Shown piece by piece: positions 16,533 to 24,847 of a DNA stretch of 64,000 nucleotides. A program made the position numbers and the translations under genes. The notes below the pieces were generated by a model that saw only the letters and a list, made by a program, of their open reading frames with translations, made no database searches and had not been told where the DNA came from. Where the stretch lies: assembly GCA_019242475.1 (NCBI GenBank), contig JAFAVK010000102.1:45005-109004 (forward strand), given 5' to 3'. The DNA comes from Acidobacteriota bacterium (GTDB lineage Bacteria > Acidobacteriota > Blastocatellia > Pyrinomonadales > Pyrinomonadaceae). The stretch's first letter is position 1. Each line of letters opens with the position of its first letter.

Positions 16533-17837
16533 CTATTCGACGGGCTCGCCGCCCGCCGGGTCGATGTCGCCGGCGACGACGACGGTGAGGCGCTCGGGGC
16601 GGAAGTATTTGCGGATTGCCGCGTTGGCCTCCTCGACCGTGACGCGGCCGACCAGCTCCGGGTAGCGCTCGACGTAGTCGAGCCCCAGCCGGTAGAACTC
16701 CGCGTTCCACAGCGCCGCCGCCAGCCCCGCGTTCGTCGAGAGCGAGACCTTGAACGACCCGACGGCCGAAGACTTCTCGTCCTCCAACTCCTCCGGGCGT
16801 ATGCCGTGTTCGACAAACTCTTGCAGCACGCCGAGCGCGGACTCGATGGCGCGCTCGACGTTGCCGGGGTTGACCGAGACGGCGATGTACCACGGCCCGG
16901 CCGCCAAACTGGGCGCGCGGAAGCGCGACGCGATGCCGTAGGTCAGCCCCTCCGCGTCGCGCACGCGCAGGCCGAGGCGCGAGGAGAGCGTGGACTCGCC
17001 GAGCGCGCGGTTGGCGAGCATCGCCGCGTAGTAGTCCGAAGCGTCGCGCCTGAGCGCCGCCGCCGTCCCCAGCATCACGTCCACGTTCGCCTTGTCGCGC
17101 ACGAGCACCAACTCGCGCCGCGCCGAGGCGGGCGGCTCCGGGTCTGTCACTTCGACCTCGGCGTCCCCGGGGCCGCCGAAGCCCTCGAACGCCTCGCGCA
17201 GCACGCGCGCCGCCGCGCCCGACTCGACGCCGCCCGCGGCCGAGAGGATCAGCGTGCGCCCGCCGTAGAATTTCTCGTAGAAGCCGCGCACGTCCTCGAC
17301 CGTGACGGACGAAATGCTCTCGATGAGGCGCTCGCCCGCGTGCGTGTAGAAGGGATGCCGCTCGTCAAAGAGCGTCTGCGTCAGGCGCTCGTAGGCGCGC
17401 CACCCCGTGTCCGACTGCTTCTCGCGGACGGCCGCGATGGTCTGCTGCTTGAGCTTCTCCAGCTCTTCGGCGGGGAAGGAGGGCTCGCGCAGCATCTCGG
17501 CGAGCGTCGCGGCGAGGGCGGGGAAGTCTCCCGCGAGCGACCGCGCGCTGATCTGCACGGCGAAGACGTCCGCGTCGAAGTCGATGTCCGCGCCGACCGT
17601 TTCGAGCGCGCCCGCGAGTTCGAGCTTGCCCCTCCTGCGGGTGCCGCGCTTCAGCATCTCGGCCGTGAGGCGCGCGAGCCCCGGCTTCTCCTTCGGCTCG
17701 AAGTGCGAGCCGGCGCGCAGGCTCCCGCGCAGCGCGACCGTCGGCGAGGCCGGATTCTCGACGAGCAGCACGACCGCGCCCGTCTCCAACTCCTCGCGCA
17801 CGACACGTGAAGAGAGTCCCGTCCCGACCTCTCTCAT
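16533..17837 (-). CDS. M16 family peptidase-like subunit lacking the zinc motif
   Basis: The 434-residue protein has the M16 (pitrilysin/processing-peptidase) fold throughout, including the C-terminal M16 domain. The HxxEH zinc motif is replaced by GLARLTAEML, so it should be catalytically inactive. Paired M16 proteins usually work as an active/inactive heterodimer, and the active partner is encoded immediately upstream. The two genes overlap by four bases (ATGA), which suggests translational coupling and a fixed ratio. It has no signal peptide at the chosen start. Its likely role is to form the closed chamber with the active subunit for degrading small peptides. Confidence 0.9.
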   Translation of the reverse strand: MREVGTGLSSRVVREELETGAVVLLVENPASPTVALRGSLRAGSHFEPKEKPGLARLTAEMLKRGTRRRGKLELAGALETVGADIDFDADVFAVQISARSLAGDFPALAATLAEMLREPSFPAEELEKLKQQTIAAVREKQSDTGWRAYERLTQTLFDERHPFYTHAGERLIESISSVTVEDVRGFYEKFYGGRTLILSAAGGVESGAAARVLREAFEGFGGPGDAEVEVTDPEPPASARRELVLVRDKANVDVMLGTAAALRRDASDYYAAMLANRALGESTLSSRLGLRVRDAEGLTYGIASRFRAPSLAAGPWYIAVSVNPGNVERAIESALGVLQEFVEHGIRPEELEDEKSSAVGSFKVSLSTNAGLAAALWNAEFYRLGLDYVERYPELVGRVTVEEANAAIRKYFRPERLTVVVAGDIDPAGGEPVE

Positions 17838-19243
17838 CGAACCCCTCCCCGCCCCGCGTTCGAACTTCCGTTGCCGTTCGCGCCGCCGCCGTTCTTCGGG
17901 ATGAAGTGGCCGACCGTGCGCGCCTCCTCCCCGAAGTAAGCGGCCGCCACCCGCTTCACGTCCTCGGCCGTGACGCGCGCGACGTTGCGCGGGTAGTCCT
18001 TGTAGAAGCGCCAGTCGGCGACCGCCTCGGCCTCCGACATCTGCATCGCCACGTTGTGCGTGCCGTCGCGCTCGTACGCGACGCGCGCCCCGATCTGCCG
18101 CTTCGCCTTCTCGACCTCCGCTTCGCCGAGGTCTTCGGCCGCGCGCTCAAGCTCGCGGCGGATGGTCTCTTCAACCCTCGCCGCCTCGACGCCGGGCGCG
18201 GCCGTCGCGTAGACGTTGAAGAGGCCGGGGTCGCGGAACTGGTCAACGCGCGCGTCCACCGAGACGGCCAGCTCCGCCTCGACGAGCGCCTGATACAGGC
18301 GGCTCGTCACGCCGTTCGACAGCGCGCAGGCCAGCACGGCGAGTGGGTAGATGTCGTTCACCTCGGGGGGCTGTGCGGCGCGCGCGGCCAGTTCGGCGTT
18401 CGACAGAACCTTCTCCTGACCCAACGCGGCCGGCGTGCGGAAGGCCACCTGCACGAGCGGCAGCTCGCCCGCGCGCCGCACGACCAGGCGCCGCTCGCCC
18501 TCCTGCCGCGGCTCGTCCGTGTAGACCTCCGGGATGGGCTCGCCCGAGGCGGGGAAGGCGCCGAAGTATTGCGCGACGAGCGCGAGCGCGCGCGACTCCT
18601 CGAAGTCGCCGACGACGATTGCCGTCGCGTTGTTCGGGTGGTAGAAGGTGTCGTAGAACTCTTTGAGCCGCGCGGTCGGCACGTTCTCCACGTCGGCGCG
18701 CCAGCCGATGGTCGGGTGGTGGTAAGGGTGCTCGCGGAAGGCCGCGGCGTAGACGGCCTCGTCGAGCACAAGCATCGGCTCGTTCTGCCCGCGCTCCAAC
18801 TCGTTGCGCACGACCGTCATCTCCGAGCGCCGGTCTTCGTCGGCGATGAAGGAGTTGCGCATGCGGTCTGCTTCGAGGTGGACGGCCAACTCCAAAGCGT
18901 CCGACGGCACGGTCTCGAAGTAGTTGGTGCGGTCGTACCAGGTGGTCGCGTTGAAGTCCGCGCCGACCCTTTGGAGCGTGGCGGCGACCTGCGTGCCCCG
19001 GGCCTTGTTGAAGGTCGGCGTGCCCTTAAAGAGCATGTGCTCAAGCAGGTGCGTCGCGCCCGTGTGGCCGACGGCCTCGTTGCGCGACCCGACGCGGTAG
19101 ACGACCAGGAACGTCGCCACCGGCGCGACGCGGTTCCCCGCCAGCAGCAGCTTCAGGCCGTTCGCGAGCCTGAACTCGCGCACCCCCTCCCCTTCCGCCA
19201 CGAACTCGACCCCGTCGGGCGGGGCCACATTCCGCTCACTCAA
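17834..19243 (-). CDS. M16 family zinc metallopeptidase, active subunit
   Basis: The zinc motif HLLEH is intact (His65, Glu68, His69 in the numbering used here, within GATHLLEHMLFKGT), and further M16 C-terminal domain sequence follows. I use the TTG start at 19243 because AAGGAG lies seven bases upstream. The ATG at 19282, 13 codons further up, has no ribosome site, and the track start is longer still. The product has about 469 residues, normal for a single-chain M16B subunit. It is coupled by an ATGA overlap to the inactive partner downstream. A candidate operator and divergent promoter lie 80-130 bp upstream, between this gene and the membrane protein gene. Confidence 0.88.
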   Translation of the reverse strand: MSERNVAPPDGVEFVAEGEGVREFRLANGLKLLLAGNRVAPVATFLVVYRVGSRNEAVGHTGATHLLEHMLFKGTPTFNKARGTQVAATLQRVGADFNATTWYDRTNYFETVPSDALELAVHLEADRMRNSFIADEDRRSEMTVVRNELERGQNEPMLVLDEAVYAAAFREHPYHHPTIGWRADVENVPTARLKEFYDTFYHPNNATAIVVGDFEESRALALVAQYFGAFPASGEPIPEVYTDEPRQEGERRLVVRRAGELPLVQVAFRTPAALGQEKVLSNAELAARAAQPPEVNDIYPLAVLACALSNGVTSRLYQALVEAELAVSVDARVDQFRDPGLFNVYATAAPGVEAARVEETIRRELERAAEDLGEAEVEKAKRQIGARVAYERDGTHNVAMQMSEAEAVADWRFYKDYPRNVARVTAEDVKRVAAAYFGEEARTVGHFIPKNGGGANGNGSSNAGRGGVR

Positions 19244-19325
19244 AATCTTTCTCCTTAAACGCCCGTCGTTGGTTCGATTCATGCTAACAAATCGACGCGG
19301 GCGAGGGGAAAGGCCGGCCTGTCTG

Positions 19326-19340
19326 CTTTGCCTCGTAAAG
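19326..19340. promoter_or_regulatory. 15-bp candidate operator, copy 1
   Basis: The sequence CTTTGCCTCGTAAAG is an interrupted palindrome with half-sites CTTTGC and GTAAAG. Its exact reverse complement occurs again at 20466-20480, on the far side of the winged-helix regulator gene. Copy 1 ends three bases before a TTGACA -35 box. This placement suits binding by the regulator encoded between the two copies. The role is inferred from position and symmetry. Confidence 0.6.
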
Positions 19341-19343
19341 CAC

Positions 19344-19371
19344 TTGACAGTGGCCGGCTCGAGGGTGTACT
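19344..19371 (+). promoter_or_regulatory. Candidate promoter for the membrane protein/regulator operon
   Basis: A consensus TTGACA (19344-19349) is followed after 16 bp by TGTACT (19366-19371). Transcription would start near 19378, only a few bases before the ATG at 19384, so the mRNA may be leaderless or nearly so. No Shine-Dalgarno sequence precedes that ATG, which fits. Confidence 0.5.
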
Positions 19372-19383
19372 TTCTCCGGCGGC

Positions 19384-20004
19384 ATGGCAGTCGTCCACAC
19401 ATTCCCCGAAAGGCCGCAGGCCGAGGAGCCGCCGGCGCTCCACGACCGCGCGATGGACAACCTGCGCTTCATCCGCGAGACGATGGAGCGCGCCTCGGCG
19501 TTCACGGCCGTGCCCGGCTGGGGCCAGGTCGCCATCGGGTTGACCGCGCTCTTCGCGGCGCTCGTCGCCTCGCAGCAGAAGACGTTCGGCGCGTGGTTCG
19601 CCGTCTGGATGACCGAGGCCGCCGTCTCCGCCGGCATCGCCGGGTGGACGATGTACCGCAAGGCCCACGCCTCCGACACCTCTCTGCTCTCACGACCGGG
19701 AAGAAAACTTATTATCAACCTCTCCCCGCCGATGTTGGTGGGCGCGCTGCTGACGGTCGTCTTCTACCGCGCGGGGATGGAGGCGCAACTGCCCGGGCTG
19801 TGGCTCCTGCTCTACGGCACGGGCGTCGTCACGGGGGGCGCCTTCTCCGTGCGCCCGGTTCCCTTCATGGGGCTCTGCTTCATGTTCCTGGGGGCGGGCG
19901 CCCTTTTTCTGCCCGCCGCGTGGGGCGACGCCCTGATGGCCGCGGGCTTCGGGCTGCTCCACCTCATCTTCGGGCTGCACATAGCGAGGAATTACGGTGG
20001 CTAG
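19384..20004 (+). CDS. Multi-pass membrane protein of unknown function, partner of a winged-helix regulator
   Basis: The 206-residue protein has a soluble N-terminal stretch (about 1-42) and then about six hydrophobic segments (near 46-63, 70-88, 112-130, 135-153, 158-178 and 183-200). I do not recognise a named family. The following regulator gene overlaps it by eight bases, so the two are translated as a unit. In other bacteria such pairs often have the membrane protein sensing or sequestering the regulator, but nothing in the sequence proves that here. A near-leaderless promoter and a candidate operator lie directly upstream. Confidence 0.75.
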   Translation: MAVVHTFPERPQAEEPPALHDRAMDNLRFIRETMERASAFTAVPGWGQVAIGLTALFAALVASQQKTFGAWFAVWMTEAAVSAGIAGWTMYRKAHASDTSLLSRPGRKLIINLSPPMLVGALLTVVFYRAGMEAQLPGLWLLLYGTGVVTGGAFSVRPVPFMGLCFMFLGAGALFLPAAWGDALMAAGFGLLHLIFGLHIARNYGG

Positions 20005-20413
20005 ACAAAGCGCTTTAGCGAAGGATCGTGCGAAGAAGGCGGGCGCGCAGGCGGCGCCCGAGGGTTTAGGCGAGCAGCCGCAGCCGCGGCGCAACAAGCC
20101 GACCGACGGGCCGGCCGCCGCCGCCGAGCTTGATCGACTGATACACGAGCGCATCCGCCTCGCCATCGTCAGCGCCCTCGCCGTCAACGAATCGCTCACC
20201 TTCAACGACCTCAAACAACTCCTGAACACCACGGACGGCAACCTGAGCGTGCACGCGCGCAAGCTCGAAGAGGCGCAGTACGTCGTCTGTAATAAATACT
20301 TCGACGGGCGCACGCCGAAGACCGAATATCGTCTGACGACCGCCGGCCGGCGCGCACTCGAAAGGTATCTCGGGCACATGGAGAGCGTCATCCGCGCCGC
20401 GCGCGGCGGGTGA
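19997..20413 (+). CDS. Winged-helix transcriptional regulator
   Basis: The 138-residue product has a basic, flexible N-terminus (about 1-40) followed by a winged-helix domain. The visible helices are RIRLAIVSALAVNESLTFNDLKQ and the recognition region TDGNLSVHARKLEEAQYV. The wing is KYFDGRTPKTEYRLT and a C-terminal helix completes it. This matches the HTH_34-type group of MarR/ArsR-like one-component regulators. It starts with GTG, with GAGGA seven bases upstream, and overlaps the membrane protein gene. No metal-binding cysteines are present. Two copies of a 15-bp palindrome flank this two-gene unit and are its likely target. Confidence 0.88.
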   Translation: MARQSALAKDRAKKAGAQAAPEGLGEQPQPRRNKPTDGPAAAAELDRLIHERIRLAIVSALAVNESLTFNDLKQLLNTTDGNLSVHARKLEEAQYVVCNKYFDGRTPKTEYRLTTAGRRALERYLGHMESVIRAARGG

Positions 20414-20428
20414 GAGAGGGAAGGGAAG

Positions 20429-20456
20429 TCGGGCCGCGGTCGCCCGATATTTTTTT
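20429..20456 (+). terminator. Rho-independent terminator after the regulator gene
   Basis: A 6-bp stem TCGGGC/GCCCGA (20429-20434 with 20442-20447) is followed immediately by TATTTTTTT. It lies 16 bp after the regulator stop codon and should end the membrane protein/regulator transcript. Confidence 0.8.
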
Positions 20457-20465
20457 GCCTTCTGG

Positions 20466-20480
20466 CTTTACGAGGCAAAG
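20466..20480. promoter_or_regulatory. 15-bp candidate operator, copy 2
   Basis: CTTTACGAGGCAAAG is the exact reverse complement of the motif at 19326-19340. It overlaps a second palindrome, AAAGCGCTTT (20477-20486), which also occurs near the start of the regulator gene (20007-20016). It lies upstream of the next rightward gene (start 20546), suggesting that the same regulator controls both units. Confidence 0.6.
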
Positions 20481-20545
20481 CGCTTTGCTTTGGGCGCGCG
20501 GGCGCGGCGTCTGAGATTCGCGGGAACAGAAGGAGGAGGAGGGTC

Positions 20546-21232
20546 GTGAACACTAACGTTAACCTGCCGGCGGCGGTCGGCGTGCTGGGCCTGCTGGGCG
20601 CGTGTGCGGTGCTCGGGCTGCTCGGGCTCGTGGCGCTGCACGCGCTGGCGCGCGGGCGTTACGGGAGGATGAGGGTGTCGCTCGTCGGGCTCGCGCTGTG
20701 CGCGGCCGCGTACGGGGCGCTCGTCCTCGCCTTCTCGGTCAAAAGCGAGGGGCGCGTGCTCGCGCGCGGCGAGGAGAAATACTTCTGCGAGATCGACTGC
20801 CACCTCGCCTACTCGGTGGTTGACGTGCGTCGCGCCAAGGCGCTGGGCGCGGGGGGCGCGCGGGCCGAGGCGCGGGGCGAGTTTCTCGTCGTGACCCTGC
20901 GGACGCGCTTCGACCCGAACACCATCTCGTCCGTGCGCGGCGACGCGCTCCTGACGCCGAACCCACGCGAGGTATCCGTGTGCGACGCCGGGGGGCGCGC
21001 TTACGCGGTGTCGGAGGAGGGGCGGCGCGCGCTGTCCACAGAGGGCGGTGTGGGGATGCCGCTCGACACCCCGCTGCGCCCCGGCGAGTCTTACACGACG
21101 GGGCTGGTCTTCGACCTGCCCGAGGGCGCGCCGGGGGCCGTGCTGCTCGTCAGAGAGTCTTCGCCGGAGACGCACTTCATCATCGGCCACGAGAACAGCC
21201 CGCTCCACGGGAAGACCGAGTTCGGGCTCTAA
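20546..21232 (+). CDS. Membrane-anchored protein of unknown function
   Basis: The 228-residue protein starts with GTG, preceded by a strong AAGGAGGAGG ribosome site. Two hydrophobic segments (about 10-36 and 43-64) precede a beta-rich extracytoplasmic domain. That domain contains one close cysteine pair in YFCEIDCHLAYSV (about residues 81 and 85). The pair could form a disulfide or bind a metal or haem. I do not recognise the family. It is followed after 19 bp by a flavoprotein gene and then a CreD-like gene, so the three probably form one operon under the motif at 20466. Confidence 0.7.
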   Translation: MNTNVNLPAAVGVLGLLGACAVLGLLGLVALHALARGRYGRMRVSLVGLALCAAAYGALVLAFSVKSEGRVLARGEEKYFCEIDCHLAYSVVDVRRAKALGAGGARAEARGEFLVVTLRTRFDPNTISSVRGDALLTPNPREVSVCDAGGRAYAVSEEGRRALSTEGGVGMPLDTPLRPGESYTTGLVFDLPEGAPGAVLLVRESSPETHFIIGHENSPLHGKTEFGL

Positions 21233-21251
21233 GACGCTGAGGAGGACTGAG

Positions 21252-22460
21252 GTGGAGAGTTTCGACGTGGTGGTCGTGGGGGCCGGGCTGGCCGGACTTC
21301 AGTTGACGAGGCTGCTCGCGCGGGGCGGCGCGCGCGTGCTGCTGGCCGACAGGAAGAACTCGCTCGAAGACTCCGTGCACACGACGGGCATCTTCGTCCG
21401 CCGCACGCTCGAAGATTTTGATTTGCCGCGCGACTGTCTGGGGCCGGCCGTGAGGCGCGTGAGGCTCTACTCGCCGGCGCGGCGCGCGCAGGAGCTTGAG
21501 AGCGAGCACGAGGAGTTTCGCGTCGGCCGCATGGGACGGCTCTACGCGCGGATGCTCGAAGAGTGCATCGACGCGCGCGCCGTGTGGTCGCCGGCGACGC
21601 GCTACGCCGGGTCGGAGTTTAAGGGCGATGACTCCGGCGACACGGAGGTGCTGCTCGAACGCGCGGGCGTGACGAGAAGAGTCAAGGCGCGGTTCGTGGT
21701 CGGGGCCGACGGGGCGCGCTCGCGCGTGGCGCGAGACCTCGGGCTCGACGAGAACCGCGAGTGGATCGTCGGCGTCGAGGACGTGCTGCGCGGCGTGGCG
21801 ACGGCGAGCGAGCCCTGCTTCCACTGCTTCCTCGACCCGCGGCTCGCGCCGGGCTACCTCGCGTGGGTCGTGTGCGACGGCGAGGAGACGCACGTCGGCG
21901 TGGGCGGCTACGCCGACCGCTTCGACCCGGCGCGCGCGCTCGAAGAGTTCCGCGCAGAGATGTCGCGCACGTTCGACTTCACGCGCGCCCGCCGCGTCGA
22001 GCGCCGCGGGGGGCGCATCCCCGTGGGCGGCGTGCTGAAGAGGATTGCGTGCGGCCGCGGCCTCCTGGTCGGGGACGCGGCGGGCGCGGTGTCGCCTTTG
22101 ACGGCGGGCGGACTCGACCCGTGCATGCGCCTGTCGGGGCTGGCGGCCGAAGTCATTGCCGACTATCTCAAGACCGGGGACGCGGCGGCGCTCGCGCGCT
22201 ACTCGGGCGCGCGTTTCCGCGCGCGCTTCGTCTCGCGTCTGTGGATGAGAAGGACGCTCTCTTCCGTCAACAGCTCTCTGCTCGTCGAGGCGGGCTGCGC
22301 GGTGATGAGGCGCGCGCCCTTCCGTAATCTGGCGCGCCACGTCTTCTTCGGGCGGGGTTCGTTCCCCGACGTGGCGACCCACAGGCGCGCGGCGTGGCTC
22401 GGTCTGCTGTCGCGCGCGGGGCGGTCGGGGTTTAATTCGCGGCCGGGTACTAACGTCTGA
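21252..22460 (+). CDS. FAD-dependent oxidoreductase of the geranylgeranyl reductase-like family
   Basis: I use the GTG at 21252 because AGGAGG lies about eight bases upstream and the FAD motif VVVVGAGLAGLQLTRLLARG then begins near residue 5. The track start lies inside the preceding gene. The 402-residue product also has the second FAD motif GLLVGDAAGAVSPLTAGGLD, which is typical of geranylgeranyl reductase and PHBH-like monooxygenases. It may reduce isoprenoid chains or hydroxylate a lipid or quinone; the substrate cannot be read from sequence. The gene sits between two membrane protein genes in an apparent operon. Confidence 0.85.
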   Translation: MESFDVVVVGAGLAGLQLTRLLARGGARVLLADRKNSLEDSVHTTGIFVRRTLEDFDLPRDCLGPAVRRVRLYSPARRAQELESEHEEFRVGRMGRLYARMLEECIDARAVWSPATRYAGSEFKGDDSGDTEVLLERAGVTRRVKARFVVGADGARSRVARDLGLDENREWIVGVEDVLRGVATASEPCFHCFLDPRLAPGYLAWVVCDGEETHVGVGGYADRFDPARALEEFRAEMSRTFDFTRARRVERRGGRIPVGGVLKRIACGRGLLVGDAAGAVSPLTAGGLDPCMRLSGLAAEVIADYLKTGDAAALARYSGARFRARFVSRLWMRRTLSSVNSSLLVEAGCAVMRRAPFRNLARHVFFGRGSFPDVATHRRAAWLGLLSRAGRSGFNSRPGTNV

Positions 22461-22480
22461 ACTGAGGAGTCTTGAAAAGT

Positions 22481-23791
22481 ATGTTGAAGCGCATCGTAGC
22501 CATCGCGTTCATCTTCTTGTGTGCGTCCGCGGCCTGGATGGTCTTGGGCGCGACCGTCTTCTCGCGCACGTACGACTCGGATCAGGTGCTCGAAGGCCAG
22601 GTCACTTCGCTGTGGGGCGCGCCGCAGATGCAGTCGCCGCCCGCGGCCGCGGCCGAGCACGAGGTGGCGAAGACGACCGACACGGTCGAGAACGGGAAGC
22701 TCAAGACGGTGACGCAGATGGTTCCCGTGACCGAGACGCTGCCGCTTGAGTCGAGCCGCGTGGACGTGTCGCTCGGGCTCGAACACAGGCAGAAGGGGCT
22801 GCTCTGGTACAGCACCTACAAGGTCGGCTTCGACGGAACCTACGTCTTCCGCAATTCGACGCAGCAGGAGCGCGTGACCTTCACCCTGAAGTTCCCGGCC
22901 GAGCGCGCCATCTACGACGACCTCGTCTTCACGGTCAACGGCGCGCCGGTCGCGCTCACGAACGAGAACAACTCGGCGACGGGGACGGCCGCGGTCAAGC
23001 CGGGCGAGGCGGCGACGCTGCGCGTGGCCTACAGGTCGCAGGGGTTGAACGACTGGCGCTACAACTTCGGCGGCGGCGACGCGAAGACCGGCGTGACCGT
23101 GGCGCAGGTGCGCGACTTCCGCATGAGGATGACGACCGACTTCAAGGAGATCGACTTCCCCGAGAACACGCTCTCGCCTTCGGAGAAGCGCGAGACGGAC
23201 GGCGGCTGGGAGCTTGAGTGGAACTTCAAGAACCTCGTCTCGGGCTTCCAGATCGGGATGGCGATGCCCGAGAAGTTGCAGCCCGGGCCGCTCGCCGGGC
23301 GCATCAGCTTCTTCGCGCCGGTCTCGCTCTTCTTCTTCTTCTTCCTGATGTTCATCATCACGACGATGCGCGGCATCGAGCTGCACCCGATGAACTACTT
23401 CTTCCTCGCGGCGTCCTTCTTCTCGTTCCACCTGCTGCTGGCGTACCTGGTTGACCACGTCTCGATCCACACGGCGTTCGCCATTTCGTCGGTCGTCTCG
23501 ATCTTCCTGGTCATCAGCTACCTGCGCCTCGTGGTCGGGACGCGCTTCGCGGCGCGCGAGGCGGGGCTCGCGCAGTTCATCTACCTCGTGATGTTCTCCT
23601 ACGCCTTCTTCTTCAAGGGCTTCACCGGGCTCGCCGTCACCGTCGGCTCCGTCCTCACGCTCTTCGTCGTCATGCAGATCACGGGGCGCGTGCGCTGGGC
23701 GGAGAAGTTCTCCGCGAAGCCCGAAGGCGGGGGCGACAAGGATTCGCCTTCCGACTTCTCCGGCAAGGTCGCGCCGTCGGTCAGCGCGTGA
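22481..23791 (+). CDS. CreD-like inner-membrane protein
   Basis: The 436-residue protein has an N-terminal membrane segment, a large periplasmic beta-rich domain (about 30-265) and a C-terminal block of about six membrane helices. The helical block starts at ISFFAPVSLFFFF and ELHPMNYFFLAASFF. This layout and the ELHPxxY segment resemble CreD, the cell-envelope protein of the CreBC regulon in enterobacteria. I use the ATG at 22481 because GAGGAG lies 11 bases upstream, whereas the track TTG is too close to it. No CreB or CreC is in view, so regulation must differ. The gene ends the operon and is followed by a heptamer hairpin. Confidence 0.8.
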   Translation: MLKRIVAIAFIFLCASAAWMVLGATVFSRTYDSDQVLEGQVTSLWGAPQMQSPPAAAAEHEVAKTTDTVENGKLKTVTQMVPVTETLPLESSRVDVSLGLEHRQKGLLWYSTYKVGFDGTYVFRNSTQQERVTFTLKFPAERAIYDDLVFTVNGAPVALTNENNSATGTAAVKPGEAATLRVAYRSQGLNDWRYNFGGGDAKTGVTVAQVRDFRMRMTTDFKEIDFPENTLSPSEKRETDGGWELEWNFKNLVSGFQIGMAMPEKLQPGPLAGRISFFAPVSLFFFFFLMFIITTMRGIELHPMNYFFLAASFFSFHLLLAYLVDHVSIHTAFAISSVVSIFLVISYLRLVVGTRFAAREAGLAQFIYLVMFSYAFFFKGFTGLAVTVGSVLTLFVVMQITGRVRWAEKFSAKPEGGGDKDSPSDFSGKVAPSVSA

Positions 23792-23798
23792 GGAAAGA

Positions 23799-23900
23799 AG
23801 TAGACAGTAGGCAGTAGAAGAACAGGCGGCGCGGCTCTCTTTATCAACCGATGAGAGCCGCGCCGCTTCTTATTCCTGAACTACTGACTACTGTCCACTT
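23799..23900. repeat. CAGTAGA/CAGTAGG heptamer hairpin between convergent genes
   Basis: Tandem AGTAGACAGTAGGCAGTAG units (about 23799-23819) face complementary CTACTGACTACTGTC units (about 23881-23895). Between them is a perfect 14-bp GC-rich stem (23826-23839 with 23853-23866). The organisation is the same as at 16381-16532, with different inner sequence. The stop codon of the minus-strand gene (23902) directly abuts it, and a short A/T tract follows the right arm. Confidence 0.8.
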
Positions 23901-23901
23901 T

Positions 23902-24459
23902 TTAAGGGTACGGGCGATAGACCTTCACGCGGTTGGCGAACTTCTCGGCGACCTTGTTGGGAATCTTTTTGCCGAAGAGGACGGAGCGGGTCTTGCCGCT
24001 GGCGACGACCTCCGACGTGCGCGGGTCGATGACGGAGAAGGTGAAGCGGCGCGTGAGGGGCTTGCGCGTGATCTCGATGACGAGGTCGGCCTGCGCCTCG
24101 TTGCGCGTGACGACCATGCCCCACGCCTTGAACTCCTTCCGCTTGAGGAGCGAGGCTTCGACCTCGTGCCCGCTGACGAACGCCGTGTCCGAGTGGACGA
24201 AGACGAAGCGCGCCTTGCGCAGGACGGTCGCCGGGTCTGACGCGGTCGGCCGCGCGTCCGCCTCGTCCGCTTCATCCTCGTCGTCCGAGTCCTGGGCGGC
24301 GCGTGCGGCCTGCCGCTGCGGCCCCGCGCCCTGCTTTTTCAAAACGGGCGGGCTTCCCTGCGCGCGCGCCGAAGACGCGAACGCCGAGGGGAAGAGCAGC
24401 GCGAGCATGAAGCACGTGAGGTTAACGTTCAAGAGTCTCTTTGAAAATTGCTTGTTCAT
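23902..24459 (-). CDS. Secreted protein of unknown function
   Basis: The ATG at 24459 is preceded by AGGAGA at a good distance and opens a signal peptide (about 1-34, ending SARAQ). The track start is 36 codons too long. The 185-residue precursor then has an acidic, low-complexity stretch (DSDDEDEADEAD, near 57-68) and a compact domain of about 110 residues. That domain contains GHEVEASLLKRKEFKAWG and ends FANRVKVYRPYP. Its alternating pattern resembles small periplasmic lipoprotein-like domains such as DUF4136, but I cannot assign it. It probably works in the periplasm. Confidence 0.7.
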   Translation of the reverse strand: MNKQFSKRLLNVNLTCFMLALLFPSAFASSARAQGSPPVLKKQGAGPQRQAARAAQDSDDEDEADEADARPTASDPATVLRKARFVFVHSDTAFVSGHEVEASLLKRKEFKAWGMVVTRNEAQADLVIEITRKPLTRRFTFSVIDPRTSEVVASGKTRSVLFGKKIPNKVAEKFANRVKVYRPYP

Positions 24460-24847
24460 ACGTATCTCCTGCCCTGAAGTATGCGCGCCAGCGGGCGCGA
24501 GCGTCGGCAGGATAAGGCGGCGCGGCGTGCGCCGCCTTCGCCCCTGTGTCACTTGAATGATTGCCACATGATTGCGGTTCGGTTGTCGGCAAGTTGTAGC
24601 TTCGTGTGGCCTCTCCGCCGCGCCCTCAGTCCGGCCGAGTCACGTACTATTTCGATATTTGACGCGCCGGACGTTTCTGTCTGACTACAAGACGCGCGGG
24701 CGCGCGGCCTGACTGCGCGCGCCGTAAAAGCCTGTGCGTCGTTGCGCTTACGCGGGCTCCGGCCGGCGCGGCCCGGCGTTTGCAAAGTTCCGGGTAACGC
24801 GCGCGGCGCGCGAAAGAGTCGGGAGCAAGTGGAGGCTTAAGAGGGCG
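24460..24847. other. Divergent intergenic region
   Basis: This 388-bp gap between divergent genes has no plausible gene. It contains a GC-rich hairpin (stem AAGGCGGCGC/GCGCCGCCTT, about 24514-24538) and a less GC-rich stretch around 24560-24690. Promoters for both flanking genes should lie here, but I see no convincing pair of -35 and -10 boxes. Confidence 0.5.

Noticed and set aside
19266-19280. tRNA T-loop-like GGTTCGATTC
   Set aside because: No acceptor, D or anticodon arm can be built around it, and it lies at the 5' edge of the M16 gene.
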